Positions 25,019-31,794 of a DNA stretch of 33,206 nt are shown here, in pieces. Source of the stretch: CALWZE01 sp964645785 (GTDB taxonomy: Bacteria > Bacillota > Clostridia > Oscillospirales > Ruminococcaceae). The position numbers and the translations under genes are program-made. Position 1 is the stretch's first letter. The number at the start of each line of letters is the position of its first letter. The stretch spans positions 1 to 33,206 of the forward strand of contig CAZYAV010000027.1 of the NCBI GenBank assembly GCA_964645785.1, given 5' to 3'. The notes beneath the pieces were generated by a model, which was not told where the DNA came from, made no database searches, and saw only the letters and a list, made by a program, of their open reading frames with translations.

Positions 25019-25082
25019 GCCGTTTACGGGGGAGCGGGCGGCCGCTCCCCCACCCAATATGCAGACAGAGGAGTGAGCACGC

Positions 25083-26252
25083 GTGCACCAGCTCAAACGT
25101 ACCTGGGTCGAAATCAATCTGGACTATCTGGAGCACAACTACAGGCTGATCCGGGGGCTGCTGGCGCCGTCCACCAAGCTGATGGCGGTTGTCAAGGCGG
25201 ATGCATACGGCCACGGGGCGGCGCAGGTTGCGCATACGCTGGAGGCCTGCGGCGCGGACTGGTTCGGCGTCTCCAACATCAACGAGGCGATTACCCTGCG
25301 CAGGGCGGGGATAACAAAAAACATCCTGATTTTTGGCTATACCCCGTTTGAAAACGTGCGGCAGCTGTTTGAATTCAATATCACGCAGGCGCTGCTGGAC
25401 TACGAATACGGCGTGCGGCTGGCGGCGGCGGCCGAAAAGGCCGGCGTGGTGGTGGACGCGCACATCAAGCTGGACACCGGCATGAACCGCATCGGCTTCC
25501 AGGTGTGTGGCAAAAACGACCTGATGACCGAGATTGCGCGGCTGTACTACCTGCCGTCGCTGCACATCACTGGGGTGTTCACCCACTTTGCCGCGGCCGA
25601 TGAGGTGGACGAGGCCGGCCGCGCGGTGACCCGCGCGCAGCACCGCAAATTCATGACCGTCTGCAACGAGCTGCGGGACAATGCCTATACTCTGACCACC
25701 CACTGCTGCAACAGCGCGGCGACTCTGCTTTACCCCGACTATCACCACGACATGGTGCGCCCGGGCATTATTCTGTACGGCCAGTCGCCCAACGGCCGCC
25801 CGATCCGCAATTTTCCCATCAAGCCGGTCATGTCCCTCAAAACCGTCGTCTCGCTGGTCAAAGAGGTGCGGGAGGGGGACACCATCAGCTACGGATGCAC
25901 CTACACGGCCAAGCAGTCGATGCGGGTGGCGACCGTGCCGGTCGGCTACGCGGACGGGTACCCCCGCGCGCTGAGCAACCACGGGCAGGCCTATGTCAAC
26001 GGGAAGGTCGTGCCGGTTGTCGGCCGGGTGTGCATGGATCAGATGATGCTCGATGTCTCGGCGGCGGACGTGCGGGAGGGGGATGTTGTCACCCTGTTTG
26101 AGGGCGGCTCCCCGATCTCGCTGGACGCGATGGCCGCCACCGCGAACACCTTTAATTACGAGCTGCTGTGCGGCATTTCGCGCCGGGTGCAGCGGGTGTA
26201 CATCCATCGCGGCGCCATCAGCGAGGTGGTCGACTACACCCTGCCGGGCTGA
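25083..26252 (+). CDS. alr: Alanine racemase (PLP-dependent)
   Basis: Alr interconverts L- and D-alanine for peptidoglycan. The 389-residue protein has the N-terminal TIM barrel with the PLP lysine Lys38 in MAVVKADAYGHG. The substrate-binding segments DTGMNRIGF and VFTHFAAAD follow. The C-terminal beta domain contains the catalytic Tyr270 (TISYGCTY) and GRVCMDQMMLDVS. All key residues are present. The start is GTG at 25083, preceded by GAGGAG. It is one of two genes behind the phosphofructokinase promoter. Confidence 0.96.
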   Translation: MHQLKRTWVEINLDYLEHNYRLIRGLLAPSTKLMAVVKADAYGHGAAQVAHTLEACGADWFGVSNINEAITLRRAGITKNILIFGYTPFENVRQLFEFNITQALLDYEYGVRLAAAAEKAGVVVDAHIKLDTGMNRIGFQVCGKNDLMTEIARLYYLPSLHITGVFTHFAAADEVDEAGRAVTRAQHRKFMTVCNELRDNAYTLTTHCCNSAATLLYPDYHHDMVRPGIILYGQSPNGRPIRNFPIKPVMSLKTVVSLVKEVREGDTISYGCTYTAKQSMRVATVPVGYADGYPRALSNHGQAYVNGKVVPVVGRVCMDQMMLDVSAADVREGDVVTLFEGGSPISLDAMAATANTFNYELLCGISRRVQRVYIHRGAISEVVDYTLPG

Positions 26253-26253
26253 C

Positions 26254-26290
26254 GGCTGCCCGCCGCGTGCACGGCTATGTGCGGGCAGCC
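26254..26290 (+). terminator. Hairpin after alr, no T-tract
   Basis: A perfect 10-base stem GGCTGCCCGC/GCGGGCAGCC (26254-26263 with 26281-26290) with a 17-base loop begins one base after the alr stop. It has no T run, so it may be an mRNA 3' end stabiliser rather than a true terminator. Nothing else is seen up to the tRNA promoter. Confidence 0.4.
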
Positions 26291-26441
26291 TGCGCCGGGT
26301 GCCGGTTCTCCGCCTTTGCCGGGGATGGCGGCTTGCCCGGCGATACTTTGCGGAGCGGGTTCCCGTGCCGCAGGCCGTCAAAGACCGCTGCGCCTGCCCT
26401 AACAAAGGGTGTGTGCCGCGCCGCTCTGCGCCGCCGGGTGC

Positions 26442-26470
26442 TTGTCAATCCGGCGGAAATGTGCTACAAT
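26442..26470 (+). promoter_or_regulatory. Sigma-A promoter of tRNA-Pro
   Basis: TTGTCA (26442-26447), a 17-base spacer and TACAAT (26465-26470), with TGC immediately before the -10. The predicted start is about 60 bases before the tRNA. Confidence 0.85.
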
Positions 26471-26537
26471 AAGCCCGCCGTCATCGGCCGCGGGCGGCGG
26501 GAGGGCTTGCAGGCAGCGAAGGAAAAGAGCTTGATAC

Positions 26538-26613
26538 CCGGGTGTGGCGCAGCTGGTAGCGCGGGTGGTTTGGGACCATCAGGCCGCAGGTTCGAACCCT
26601 GTCACTCGGACCA
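26538..26613 (+). tRNA. tRNA-Pro (anticodon UGG)
   Basis: This 76-base cloverleaf has a 7-base acceptor stem CCGGGTG/CACTCGG (one G-U pair), a D-arm with AGCTGGTA, anticodon stem GGTGG/CCATC with loop TTTGGGA (anticodon TGG), T-arm GCAGG-TTCGAAC-CCTGT and an encoded CCA end. It stands alone with its own promoter and terminator. Confidence 0.95.
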
Positions 26614-26615
26614 TT

Positions 26616-26655
26616 GCACCGGTATTCTGGGAAACCCAGAATACCGGTGCTTTTT
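26616..26655 (+). terminator. Terminator of tRNA-Pro, 16-base perfect stem
   Basis: GCACCGGTATTCTGGG pairs perfectly with its complement across the loop AAA (26632-26634) and is followed by five Ts. It starts two bases after the CCA end. Confidence 0.95.
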
Positions 26656-26793
26656 GTGTGGATGCCCATATATAGGGCGTTTGCCGGTTTTTTAGTGTCG
26701 GGTTTGGTTTACATTTCGCGGGGCGCAATATAGATAAAAACGGTTGATTTGCCAATCATGCAGCATGAAATGCAACACGAATTTCGCCCAATA

Positions 26794-26825
26794 AAAAGCG
26801 CCGGGACAACAATCCCGGCGCTTTT
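26794..26825. terminator. Bidirectional terminator downstream of the YolD/polymerase operon
   Basis: AAAAGCGCCGGGA (26794-26806) pairs perfectly with TCCCGGCGCTTTT (26813-26825) around CAACAA. It can end the minus-strand YolD operon about 315 bases after its stop. Confidence 0.9.
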
Positions 26826-27010
26826 ATACGCTCACTGTGCCTATTTCCCGCCGCCGCGCGGACGGCCTCGACGATCTTTGCAATCCGGGCGGTCTCGGCC
26901 TGCTCGGCGGCAAGCTGCGCAATCTCCGTTCGAGGGTTACCCTGCTGTTGCCGCCCGCGTGCGCGTCCCTGCCGCCCATCAACGGGATGCCTGCCGCGCA
27001 GCTTTTTACG
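26826..27010 (-). pseudogene. Possible remnant or small third gene of the YolD operon
   Basis: On the minus strand the frame after a stop at 27011-27013 reads without interruption through about 60 codons. It includes a protein-like, Ala/Glu/Ile-rich helical stretch (NPRTEIAQLAAEQAETAR then IAKIVEAVRAA). There is no ATG and no good ribosome site, and the frame runs on through the terminator. It could be the decayed or frameshifted 3' part of a small gene lying between YolD and the terminator, or chance in GC-rich DNA. Confidence 0.25.
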
Positions 27011-27140
27011 TCAAAATTATCTTACCGCCCTGCATGAAACGCGCCGCACGCCCGCCAAACAGCCCGGCATTCCGCCGCCTTCCCGAGCCTGTCCGGCGGG
27101 CAGGGATTCCGCAACGCCCGCCGCGGGCAAGCGGATCGGC

Positions 27141-27566
27141 TCAGTCAAACAGGTTCCCGAACAGGGCGCACTGCATATCCGCGATGCGGTCGATTTCGAC
27201 CGCATCGCCGCCGGCAAAGACCAGCCTGCGGCGCGCTTCGTCGATGCGGCGCAGCGCGCCGGTGCGGGTGATGTATTCGCCGCCCGGCTTGCTTCCGTCG
27301 GGGACAAAATAGGTCACCGCAACCTCGGGGCGCTGCCCGATGCAGTCGAGCAGGAACCGCAGCTTTGCGTCCAGGGCGGCCTGCTCCTCCTCGCTTGGCA
27401 CAAGCTGGCTGTCGGTGCGCCGCGCCGTCTCAAGCAGGGTGTCGCCGTAGCCGGTCAGCGCCGCAAACGGCGCGAACTGCGCGGCGCGGTCGTGCAGCGG
27501 CATACGCGGATGCTTCGCCGAGGTGGGGTGCGGCAGATGCAGCAGGTCGTCGTATTTGCCGCTCAT
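27141..27566 (-). CDS. YolD-like protein, partner of the Y-family polymerase
   Basis: YolD-like proteins accompany Y-family polymerases in Gram-positive bacteria and are thought to modulate them as UmuD-like accessory factors. The 141-residue protein shows the family opening: MSGKYDDLLHLPHPTSAKHP, then RMPLHDRAAQFAPFAALTGY. The C-terminal half contains VTYFVPDGSKPGGEYITRTG and ADMQCALFGNLFD. The start overlaps the polymerase stop as ATGA, so the pair is translationally coupled. It is downstream of the polymerase on the minus strand. Confidence 0.9.
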   Translation of the reverse strand: MSGKYDDLLHLPHPTSAKHPRMPLHDRAAQFAPFAALTGYGDTLLETARRTDSQLVPSEEEQAALDAKLRFLLDCIGQRPEVAVTYFVPDGSKPGGEYITRTGALRRIDEARRRLVFAGGDAVEIDRIADMQCALFGNLFD

Positions 27567-29083
27567 GCCCTGTGCCCCCCGATCTGCGCGTTGCGGCTTT
27601 TGGCGGTCGCCCCCTCCTCCAGGTTCATCCCCCGCAGGATGGCGTTTTTGCCGTATTTCTGCTTGATTTCCACCACCGCCCGCTGCCGTCTGCGCTCGCG
27701 CGCAAGCGCCTGTGCCTGTTTTTCGTCCTCCTGCGCCTTGCGGTCGTAGTCGGTGAACAGGCTCAGCTGCTCCGCGTCGTCCTTCGGCGCGTCCTGCTCG
27801 GGGAGGACGCGGCCGGCAACGAGATACAGCCGCCGCACAAGCAGCTTGTCGTTGACAATGCGGTCGAACAGTTCGGTCGCCGCGTCGAGGATGCGCGCGG
27901 TGGACGAGGTGTAGGCCGGCAGCGCCTGGGTGCCGTGCGCGTGCTTGGGCACGCTTCTGCCATAGCGGTCGGGCTTCACTTCGCCCGTCACGGCCGCCCG
28001 GCGCACGCTGTCGGTGAGGTTTTCCCGGTCGTATCCGACGGTCAGCACCAGCCGGTCGGTGACAAGTCCCTTTTCAAACAGCTCGAGGGAGAGCTGATCT
28101 GCCATCTCCCGCACCACCAGCCGCGCCTTGTCCGCCTCGTAGGGGCAGGAAAGCACCTGCCCCGAGCCGACGCTTTTGGCCTCCGGCTTATACGCCTTGA
28201 TGTCCGCGATGGTGCAGGGCTCCCAGCCCCACGCGTGGTCGATGAGCAGCTCGGCGTTGACCCCGAACAGCCGGTACAGCAGCTCCTCGCTGTAGTATTC
28301 GCCCGGCTTGCCGACCGAGCAGCGCGCGATGTCGCCCATGGTGTAAAGCCCGTTGGCCTCCAGCTTTTTTGCATAACCCGGCCCCACCCGCCAGAAATCG
28401 GTCAGCGGCCGGTGCTCCCACAGGGTCTGCCGGTAGCCCAGCTCGTCCAGCTCGGCGATCCGCACGCCGTATTCGTCGGCCGGGATGTGCTTTGCGCCGA
28501 TGTCCATCGCCACCTTGCACAGATACAGGTTGGAGCCGACGCCCGCCGTCGCGGTGATGCCGGTCGCTTCCCACACTTCCATAATCAGCTTGCGGGCGAG
28601 CTCCCGCGCCGAGAGGCCGTAGGTGCGCAGATAGCTTGTCGCGTCGATGAACACCTCGTCGATCGAGTAGTTGTGGATATCCTCGGGCGCGATGTACCGG
28701 AGATAGATTTCGTAGATACGGGCGCTGTACTGCATATACAGCGCCATGCGCGGCACGGCGGTGATATACCCGAGCCGCAGCTTGGGGAACGCCCGGAGCT
28801 CGGGGTTGTCGTAGGAGGTCTCAGTCAGATACCCGCAGGGGGATCTGCGCGCCCGCTCGCGGTTGATCTGCTCGACCCGCTGCACGACCTCGAACAGGCG
28901 CGGGCGGCCGGGGATGCCGTAGCTTTTGAGGGAGGGGGAGACCGCGAGGCAGATGGTCTTTTCGGTTCGGCTCTCGTCCGCGACGACGAGGTTGGTCGTC
29001 ATCGGGTCGAGCCCGCGCTCGACGCACTCGACCGACGCGTAAAACGATTTGAGGTCGATGGCGAGATAAACCCGGTCGCCCAC
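27563..29083 (-). CDS. Y-family DNA polymerase (UmuC/UvrX-like)
   Basis: This is an error-prone translesion polymerase of 506 residues. The catalytic carboxylates are visible: Asp10 in YLAIDLKSFYASVEC and the pair Asp142-Glu143 in NYSIDEVFID. A helix-hairpin-helix region (ANGLYTMGDIAR) and a C-terminal little-finger domain follow. I place the start at GTG 29083, eight bases after AAGGAGG on the minus strand, because it begins the protein six residues before the first motif; an in-frame ATG 93 bases upstream would add a basic tail without homology. It is translationally coupled to the YolD-like gene. A LexA-like palindrome sits at the predicted promoter, so damage induction is likely. Confidence 0.93.
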   Translation of the reverse strand: MGDRVYLAIDLKSFYASVECVERGLDPMTTNLVVADESRTEKTICLAVSPSLKSYGIPGRPRLFEVVQRVEQINRERARRSPCGYLTETSYDNPELRAFPKLRLGYITAVPRMALYMQYSARIYEIYLRYIAPEDIHNYSIDEVFIDATSYLRTYGLSARELARKLIMEVWEATGITATAGVGSNLYLCKVAMDIGAKHIPADEYGVRIAELDELGYRQTLWEHRPLTDFWRVGPGYAKKLEANGLYTMGDIARCSVGKPGEYYSEELLYRLFGVNAELLIDHAWGWEPCTIADIKAYKPEAKSVGSGQVLSCPYEADKARLVVREMADQLSLELFEKGLVTDRLVLTVGYDRENLTDSVRRAAVTGEVKPDRYGRSVPKHAHGTQALPAYTSSTARILDAATELFDRIVNDKLLVRRLYLVAGRVLPEQDAPKDDAEQLSLFTDYDRKAQEDEKQAQALARERRRQRAVVEIKQKYGKNAILRGMNLEEGATAKSRNAQIGGHRA

Positions 29084-29169
29084 GGTGCACCCCTCCTTTT
29101 CGGTTTGCCCGGCTTTGCGGCGCGGCCTGCGGCAAAAGCGCCCGATGCCGGCCGGAACCCGCGCAGAAT

Positions 29170-29190
29170 GAAACATATATTCTTATTTTA
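29170..29190 (-). promoter_or_regulatory. Extended -10 and LexA-like operator of the polymerase operon
   Basis: On the minus strand TAAAAT (29190-29185) is preceded by TGG, an extended -10. Directly downstream, at the expected start point, is AGAATATATGTTTC (29183-29170). It is an imperfect palindrome close to Gram-positive SOS boxes of the GAAC-N4-GTTC/GTTT form, with C-to-T changes in the half-sites. No convincing -35 was found. Confidence 0.5.
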
Positions 29191-29499
29191 CCACATCGCG
29201 CGCCGGATTTGGGGGAAAGCGGCCGCAAAATTTAAAAATCCGCAAAACCGAAGCCCCGGGGCAACCGGAAAAGAAGCGGCAGACGTGGACGGCGCCGGTT
29301 TTGCGCAGCGCCGAAAACCGCCCGGCCGCTTTTTGGACGCGCTGCCCGCCGGGAAAATCCGGCGGATTCGGGGTGGAAAAGCGGCCGGATTTGATGTATG
29401 ATAACAATCGAAATAAGCCGGAGCGGGACTCGGAACGGACGAAACAGCCGCGCCCGAAGGCCGCCCCGGGGGAGGACGCCCCGCGCCGCACCGCCCGCA

Positions 29500-29553
29500 T
29501 TTTTTGAAAAATTTGCGGATTTCTGCAACCGAAACCGTCCCGAATCGGTTTAA
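29500..29553 (+). promoter_or_regulatory. Candidate ECF-type promoter of the micro-ORF/sigma-fusion operon
   Basis: A T-tract and A-tract (29500-29511) precede TGCAACC (29524-29530). After 16 bases comes GGTTTAA (29547-29553). TGCAAC resembles the -35 of several ECF sigma factors. The same layout recurs before the exported-protein gene (31696-31750). No matching sigma-A pair lies in the same place. Confidence 0.55.
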
Positions 29554-29601
29554 TCGGTATAGGGCTCGGCATTCAAAGCCGGGCGAAAGGAGAAAAAAGG
29601 G

Positions 29602-29721
29602 ATGCTGGATGCGTTTTTGAAGCGGATCATTCAGGGGGTTGTGGAATCCTTCCCAATCGAACAGGCAAAAAAAGAGGCGCTGCTGCAAACGATCATGCGC
29701 CAGAGAAAGGAGAACCGGTAA
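29602..29721 (+). CDS. 39-residue micro-ORF upstream of the sigma-fusion gene
   Basis: An ATG follows a strong ribosome site (AAAGGAGAAAAAAGGG) and opens 39 codons ending in TAA four bases before the next start. The peptide reads MLDAFLKRIIQGVVESFPIE and then QAKKEALLQTIMRQRKENR. The first half is an amphipathic helix with a hydrophobic face, the second is strongly basic. It could be a leader peptide that couples translation to the sigma gene, or a functional small protein that binds the membrane or the sigma domain. No family is recognised. Confidence 0.65.
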   Translation: MLDAFLKRIIQGVVESFPIEQAKKEALLQTIMRQRKENR

Positions 29722-29724
29722 AGG

Positions 29725-31626
29725 ATGTTTTGCGCTATCTGTGGAAAACAAATGCCGGACACCGCCGCGTTCTGCCCGCATTGCGGGAAGCCGACCGGCG
29801 CGCTTGCGGCGCTGGTGGACGCGGCGCGCGAGGGAAGCCAGGCCGCCGTCAGCGCGCTGTACGAGCAGACCTACAGCAAGGTCTATTACACGGTCAAGTC
29901 GATGATTAAGGACGAGGACGCGGTGCTCGACATCCTGCAGGACGCGTACATAAAGGCGTTTGCCCATCTGGACAGCTTTGAGGGCGGCCAGAAATTTTTG
30001 CCCTGGGTGCGGCAGATTGCCGCCAACACGGCGCGGGACTGGCTGAAAAAGAAGCGCCCCATGCTGTTTACGGAGCTGAATTCCGGCGACGCGCAGGACA
30101 CGCCGGTGGAGGAGCTTCTGCCGGACGAGCGCAGCGCGGATATTCCGGAGCAGGTCATCGACCAGGAGGAGACCCGGCGGCTGCTCCGCGAGATTATCGA
30201 CGAGCTGCCGGAGGATCAGCGCGCCGCCATCGGCATGTTTTACTATGAGGAGATGTCGGTCAGGGAGATTGCCGCCGCCATGGAGGTCTCCGAGAGCGCG
30301 GTCAAAAGCCGGCTGCTGTACGGGCGCAACAAAATCGAAAAAAAGGTGCGGGAGCTGGAAAAGCGGGGCACAAAGCTCTACGGCCTGGCGCCGGTGCCGT
30401 TCCTGCTGCTGTTGCTGCGCAGCCAGGGGGCATATGGCATCGAGGTGCCGAACAGCCGGGTTCGCAGCGCCATCCTCGCCGCGCAGCCCACGGGCGCGGG
30501 CGTGGTCAGGGCAGCCAAGCCGGCAGCGGGGGGCGCCGCCGCCAAGGCCGCCGTTTCCGGCGGCCTCGGCGCGCTGAAAATCGCGGCCGTCGCCGTGGCC
30601 GCCGTGGCGGCTGTCGCCCTTGGGGCGGTTGGCGCTGTCCGGCTTGCCGACCGCTTCGGCGAGCCCGGGCATCCGGCGTCCGCCGGGGAGGAGGCGGCGA
30701 GCCCCCTCGACGCGGCGATGGAGCAGTACCGCGCCATCATCGGCCAGGCGGACAGCTATGAATATGCGAGTGGCGTCCCGGATCTGGAAACGCTCGGCTA
30801 CCGGTACGCGCTCGTCCAGATGCAGCCGGACAACCCGGTGCCGGCTCTGCTGCTGGAAAAGCAGGAGGGCGGCTGGGCAACCATCAGCAATATCCGCGTC
30901 TTTCAGTATGACCCGCAGACAGAGACCGTGCACCAGCCCGCCAAGCTGATTGCGAGCGGTGTGGGCGGGGGCGGCTACCGCGGCTCCCTTGGCCTGGCCG
31001 GGGACGGAATCGGCCTGATGAGCACCGAGTGGTCCAGCGGAACCGGCGAGGCCACCGTCACGCGGATTACGCTGGACGGGGATGCCCTTAGCCGGGAGAC
31101 CTATTGGACAGGGCGGATTGACCTGATGCCCGACACAATCACCTTTAAGGAGATCGACTGGCACGAAATCGAGGATCTGTCCGCGCTGGAGGGCTGGACG
31201 GCGCCCGGGCAGAGCGGGGCGGAGCCGGACGACAGCGAGGCGCTCCCCGCGGACGGGAACCGCATCGTGCTCACCGGCACGGTCGGCACATACGACTATG
31301 ACGGGATGGTCGCGCTGCAGGGCGGCGTTGACCCCTTTGCAGGCTGGGACGAGGCATCCGTTGCGTTTTATCGCGAACAGACCTATCGCGTTATTGTGCT
31401 GGATGCGCCGCAGACCCTGAGCTTCCGGGTGAGCGGGGGAGGATCCGACGCCGCGTATTCCACCAGGGAGGCGAGCATGTTCAGCATCGACGGCGCTGCC
31501 GGTATGGAGCCGTACGAGGGGCAGCACATCACCTTCAGCGTCGACCCGGACGAGCCCTTCTGGCCGAGCGAGACGTCGCTCCCGCTCGGGCAGCCCATCG
31601 CAAGGGACATCCATGTCCTTGCCTGA
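29725..31626 (+). CDS. Zinc-ribbon/ECF sigma factor/transmembrane/extracytoplasmic-domain fusion
   Basis: This is a 633-residue protein with domains in this order. First, a zinc ribbon with C3-x2-C6 and C17-x2-C20. Second, sigma70 region 2 at about 28-105 (DAVLDILQDAYIKAFAHLDS, LPWVRQIAANTARDWLKKK). Third, an acidic linker and sigma region 4 at 150-212 (DELPEDQRAAIGMFYYEEMS, REIAAAMEVSESAVKSRLLY). Fourth, a hydrophobic patch at 221-232 and an Ala-rich transmembrane helix at 283-305. Fifth, about 320 residues predicted outside the membrane, with beta-rich, Asp/Gly-rich segments and no recognised fold. The arrangement suggests a sigma factor held at the membrane and possibly released by proteolysis, replacing a separate anti-sigma factor. 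No anti-sigma gene is adjacent. Sigma regions are clear; release and sensing are inference. Confidence 0.88.
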   Translation: MFCAICGKQMPDTAAFCPHCGKPTGALAALVDAAREGSQAAVSALYEQTYSKVYYTVKSMIKDEDAVLDILQDAYIKAFAHLDSFEGGQKFLPWVRQIAANTARDWLKKKRPMLFTELNSGDAQDTPVEELLPDERSADIPEQVIDQEETRRLLREIIDELPEDQRAAIGMFYYEEMSVREIAAAMEVSESAVKSRLLYGRNKIEKKVRELEKRGTKLYGLAPVPFLLLLLRSQGAYGIEVPNSRVRSAILAAQPTGAGVVRAAKPAAGGAAAKAAVSGGLGALKIAAVAVAAVAAVALGAVGAVRLADRFGEPGHPASAGEEAASPLDAAMEQYRAIIGQADSYEYASGVPDLETLGYRYALVQMQPDNPVPALLLEKQEGGWATISNIRVFQYDPQTETVHQPAKLIASGVGGGGYRGSLGLAGDGIGLMSTEWSSGTGEATVTRITLDGDALSRETYWTGRIDLMPDTITFKEIDWHEIEDLSALEGWTAPGQSGAEPDDSEALPADGNRIVLTGTVGTYDYDGMVALQGGVDPFAGWDEASVAFYREQTYRVIVLDAPQTLSFRVSGGGSDAAYSTREASMFSIDGAAGMEPYEGQHITFSVDPDEPFWPSETSLPLGQPIARDIHVLA

Positions 31627-31631
31627 GCGGC

Positions 31632-31670
31632 ATCCGCTCCCTTTCGCGGGGGGCGGATTTGCCTGTTTTT
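31632..31670 (+). terminator. Weak terminator after the sigma-fusion gene
   Basis: ATCCGC (31632-31637) pairs with GCGGAT (31653-31658), with CCC/GGG inside. TTT-gcctg-TTTTT follows. It precedes the promoter of the exported protein. Confidence 0.5.
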
Positions 31671-31695
31671 GGGGGGAGAAAGCGGGATTAAAAAA

Positions 31696-31750
31696 TTTTT
31701 TCAAAAAATTTTTAAAAATCTGCAACCGGCCGCTTCCTTTGGTCGTTTGA
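31696..31750 (+). promoter_or_regulatory. Candidate ECF-type promoter of the exported zinc-finger-like protein
   Basis: T-tract and A-tract (31696-31708) precede ATCTGCAACCG, with TGCAACC at 31721-31727. After 16 bases comes CGTTTGA (31744-31750). It shares the tracts, TGCAACC and spacing with the element before the sigma-fusion operon. Confidence 0.55.
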
Positions 31751-31794
31751 TACTTGTAAACAAACAAAACCACAAAAAAAGGAGCGCAACACAT

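Larger units (their letters stand above)
26656..27140. other. Region between tRNA-Pro and the YolD gene
   Basis: The first 140 bases are notably richer in A/T than the flanks and show no gene. A bidirectional terminator follows (26794-26825). The rest contains a minus-strand open stretch described separately. No copy of the tRNA 3' end and no integrase were seen, so there is no direct evidence of an inserted element. Confidence 0.6.
29084..29601. other. Divergent intergenic region between the polymerase and sigma-fusion operons
   Basis: The polymerase side has an extended -10 and LexA-like palindrome (29170-29190, minus). The sigma side has A/T tracts and an ECF-type promoter candidate (29500-29551). 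A small hairpin GCTCGGC/GCCGGGC (about 29564-29584) lies just before the ribosome site of the micro-ORF. No gene is seen in between. Confidence 0.7.

Noticed and set aside
26616..26650. Perfect 16-base inverted repeat as a possible insertion-sequence end
   Set aside because: Position directly after the tRNA CCA and a following T-tract make it a terminator; no transposase or target duplication is present.
27365..29401. A 678-codon + frame opposite the Y-family polymerase
   Set aside because: The minus-strand polymerase has its catalytic motifs and ribosome site; the + product is compositionally biased and motif-free.
29188..31794. An 868-codon open frame on the minus strand opposite the sigma-fusion gene
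   Set aside because: The + strand protein has clear sigma and zinc-ribbon motifs; the antisense product lacks any, starts at a poor site and overlaps both promoters.
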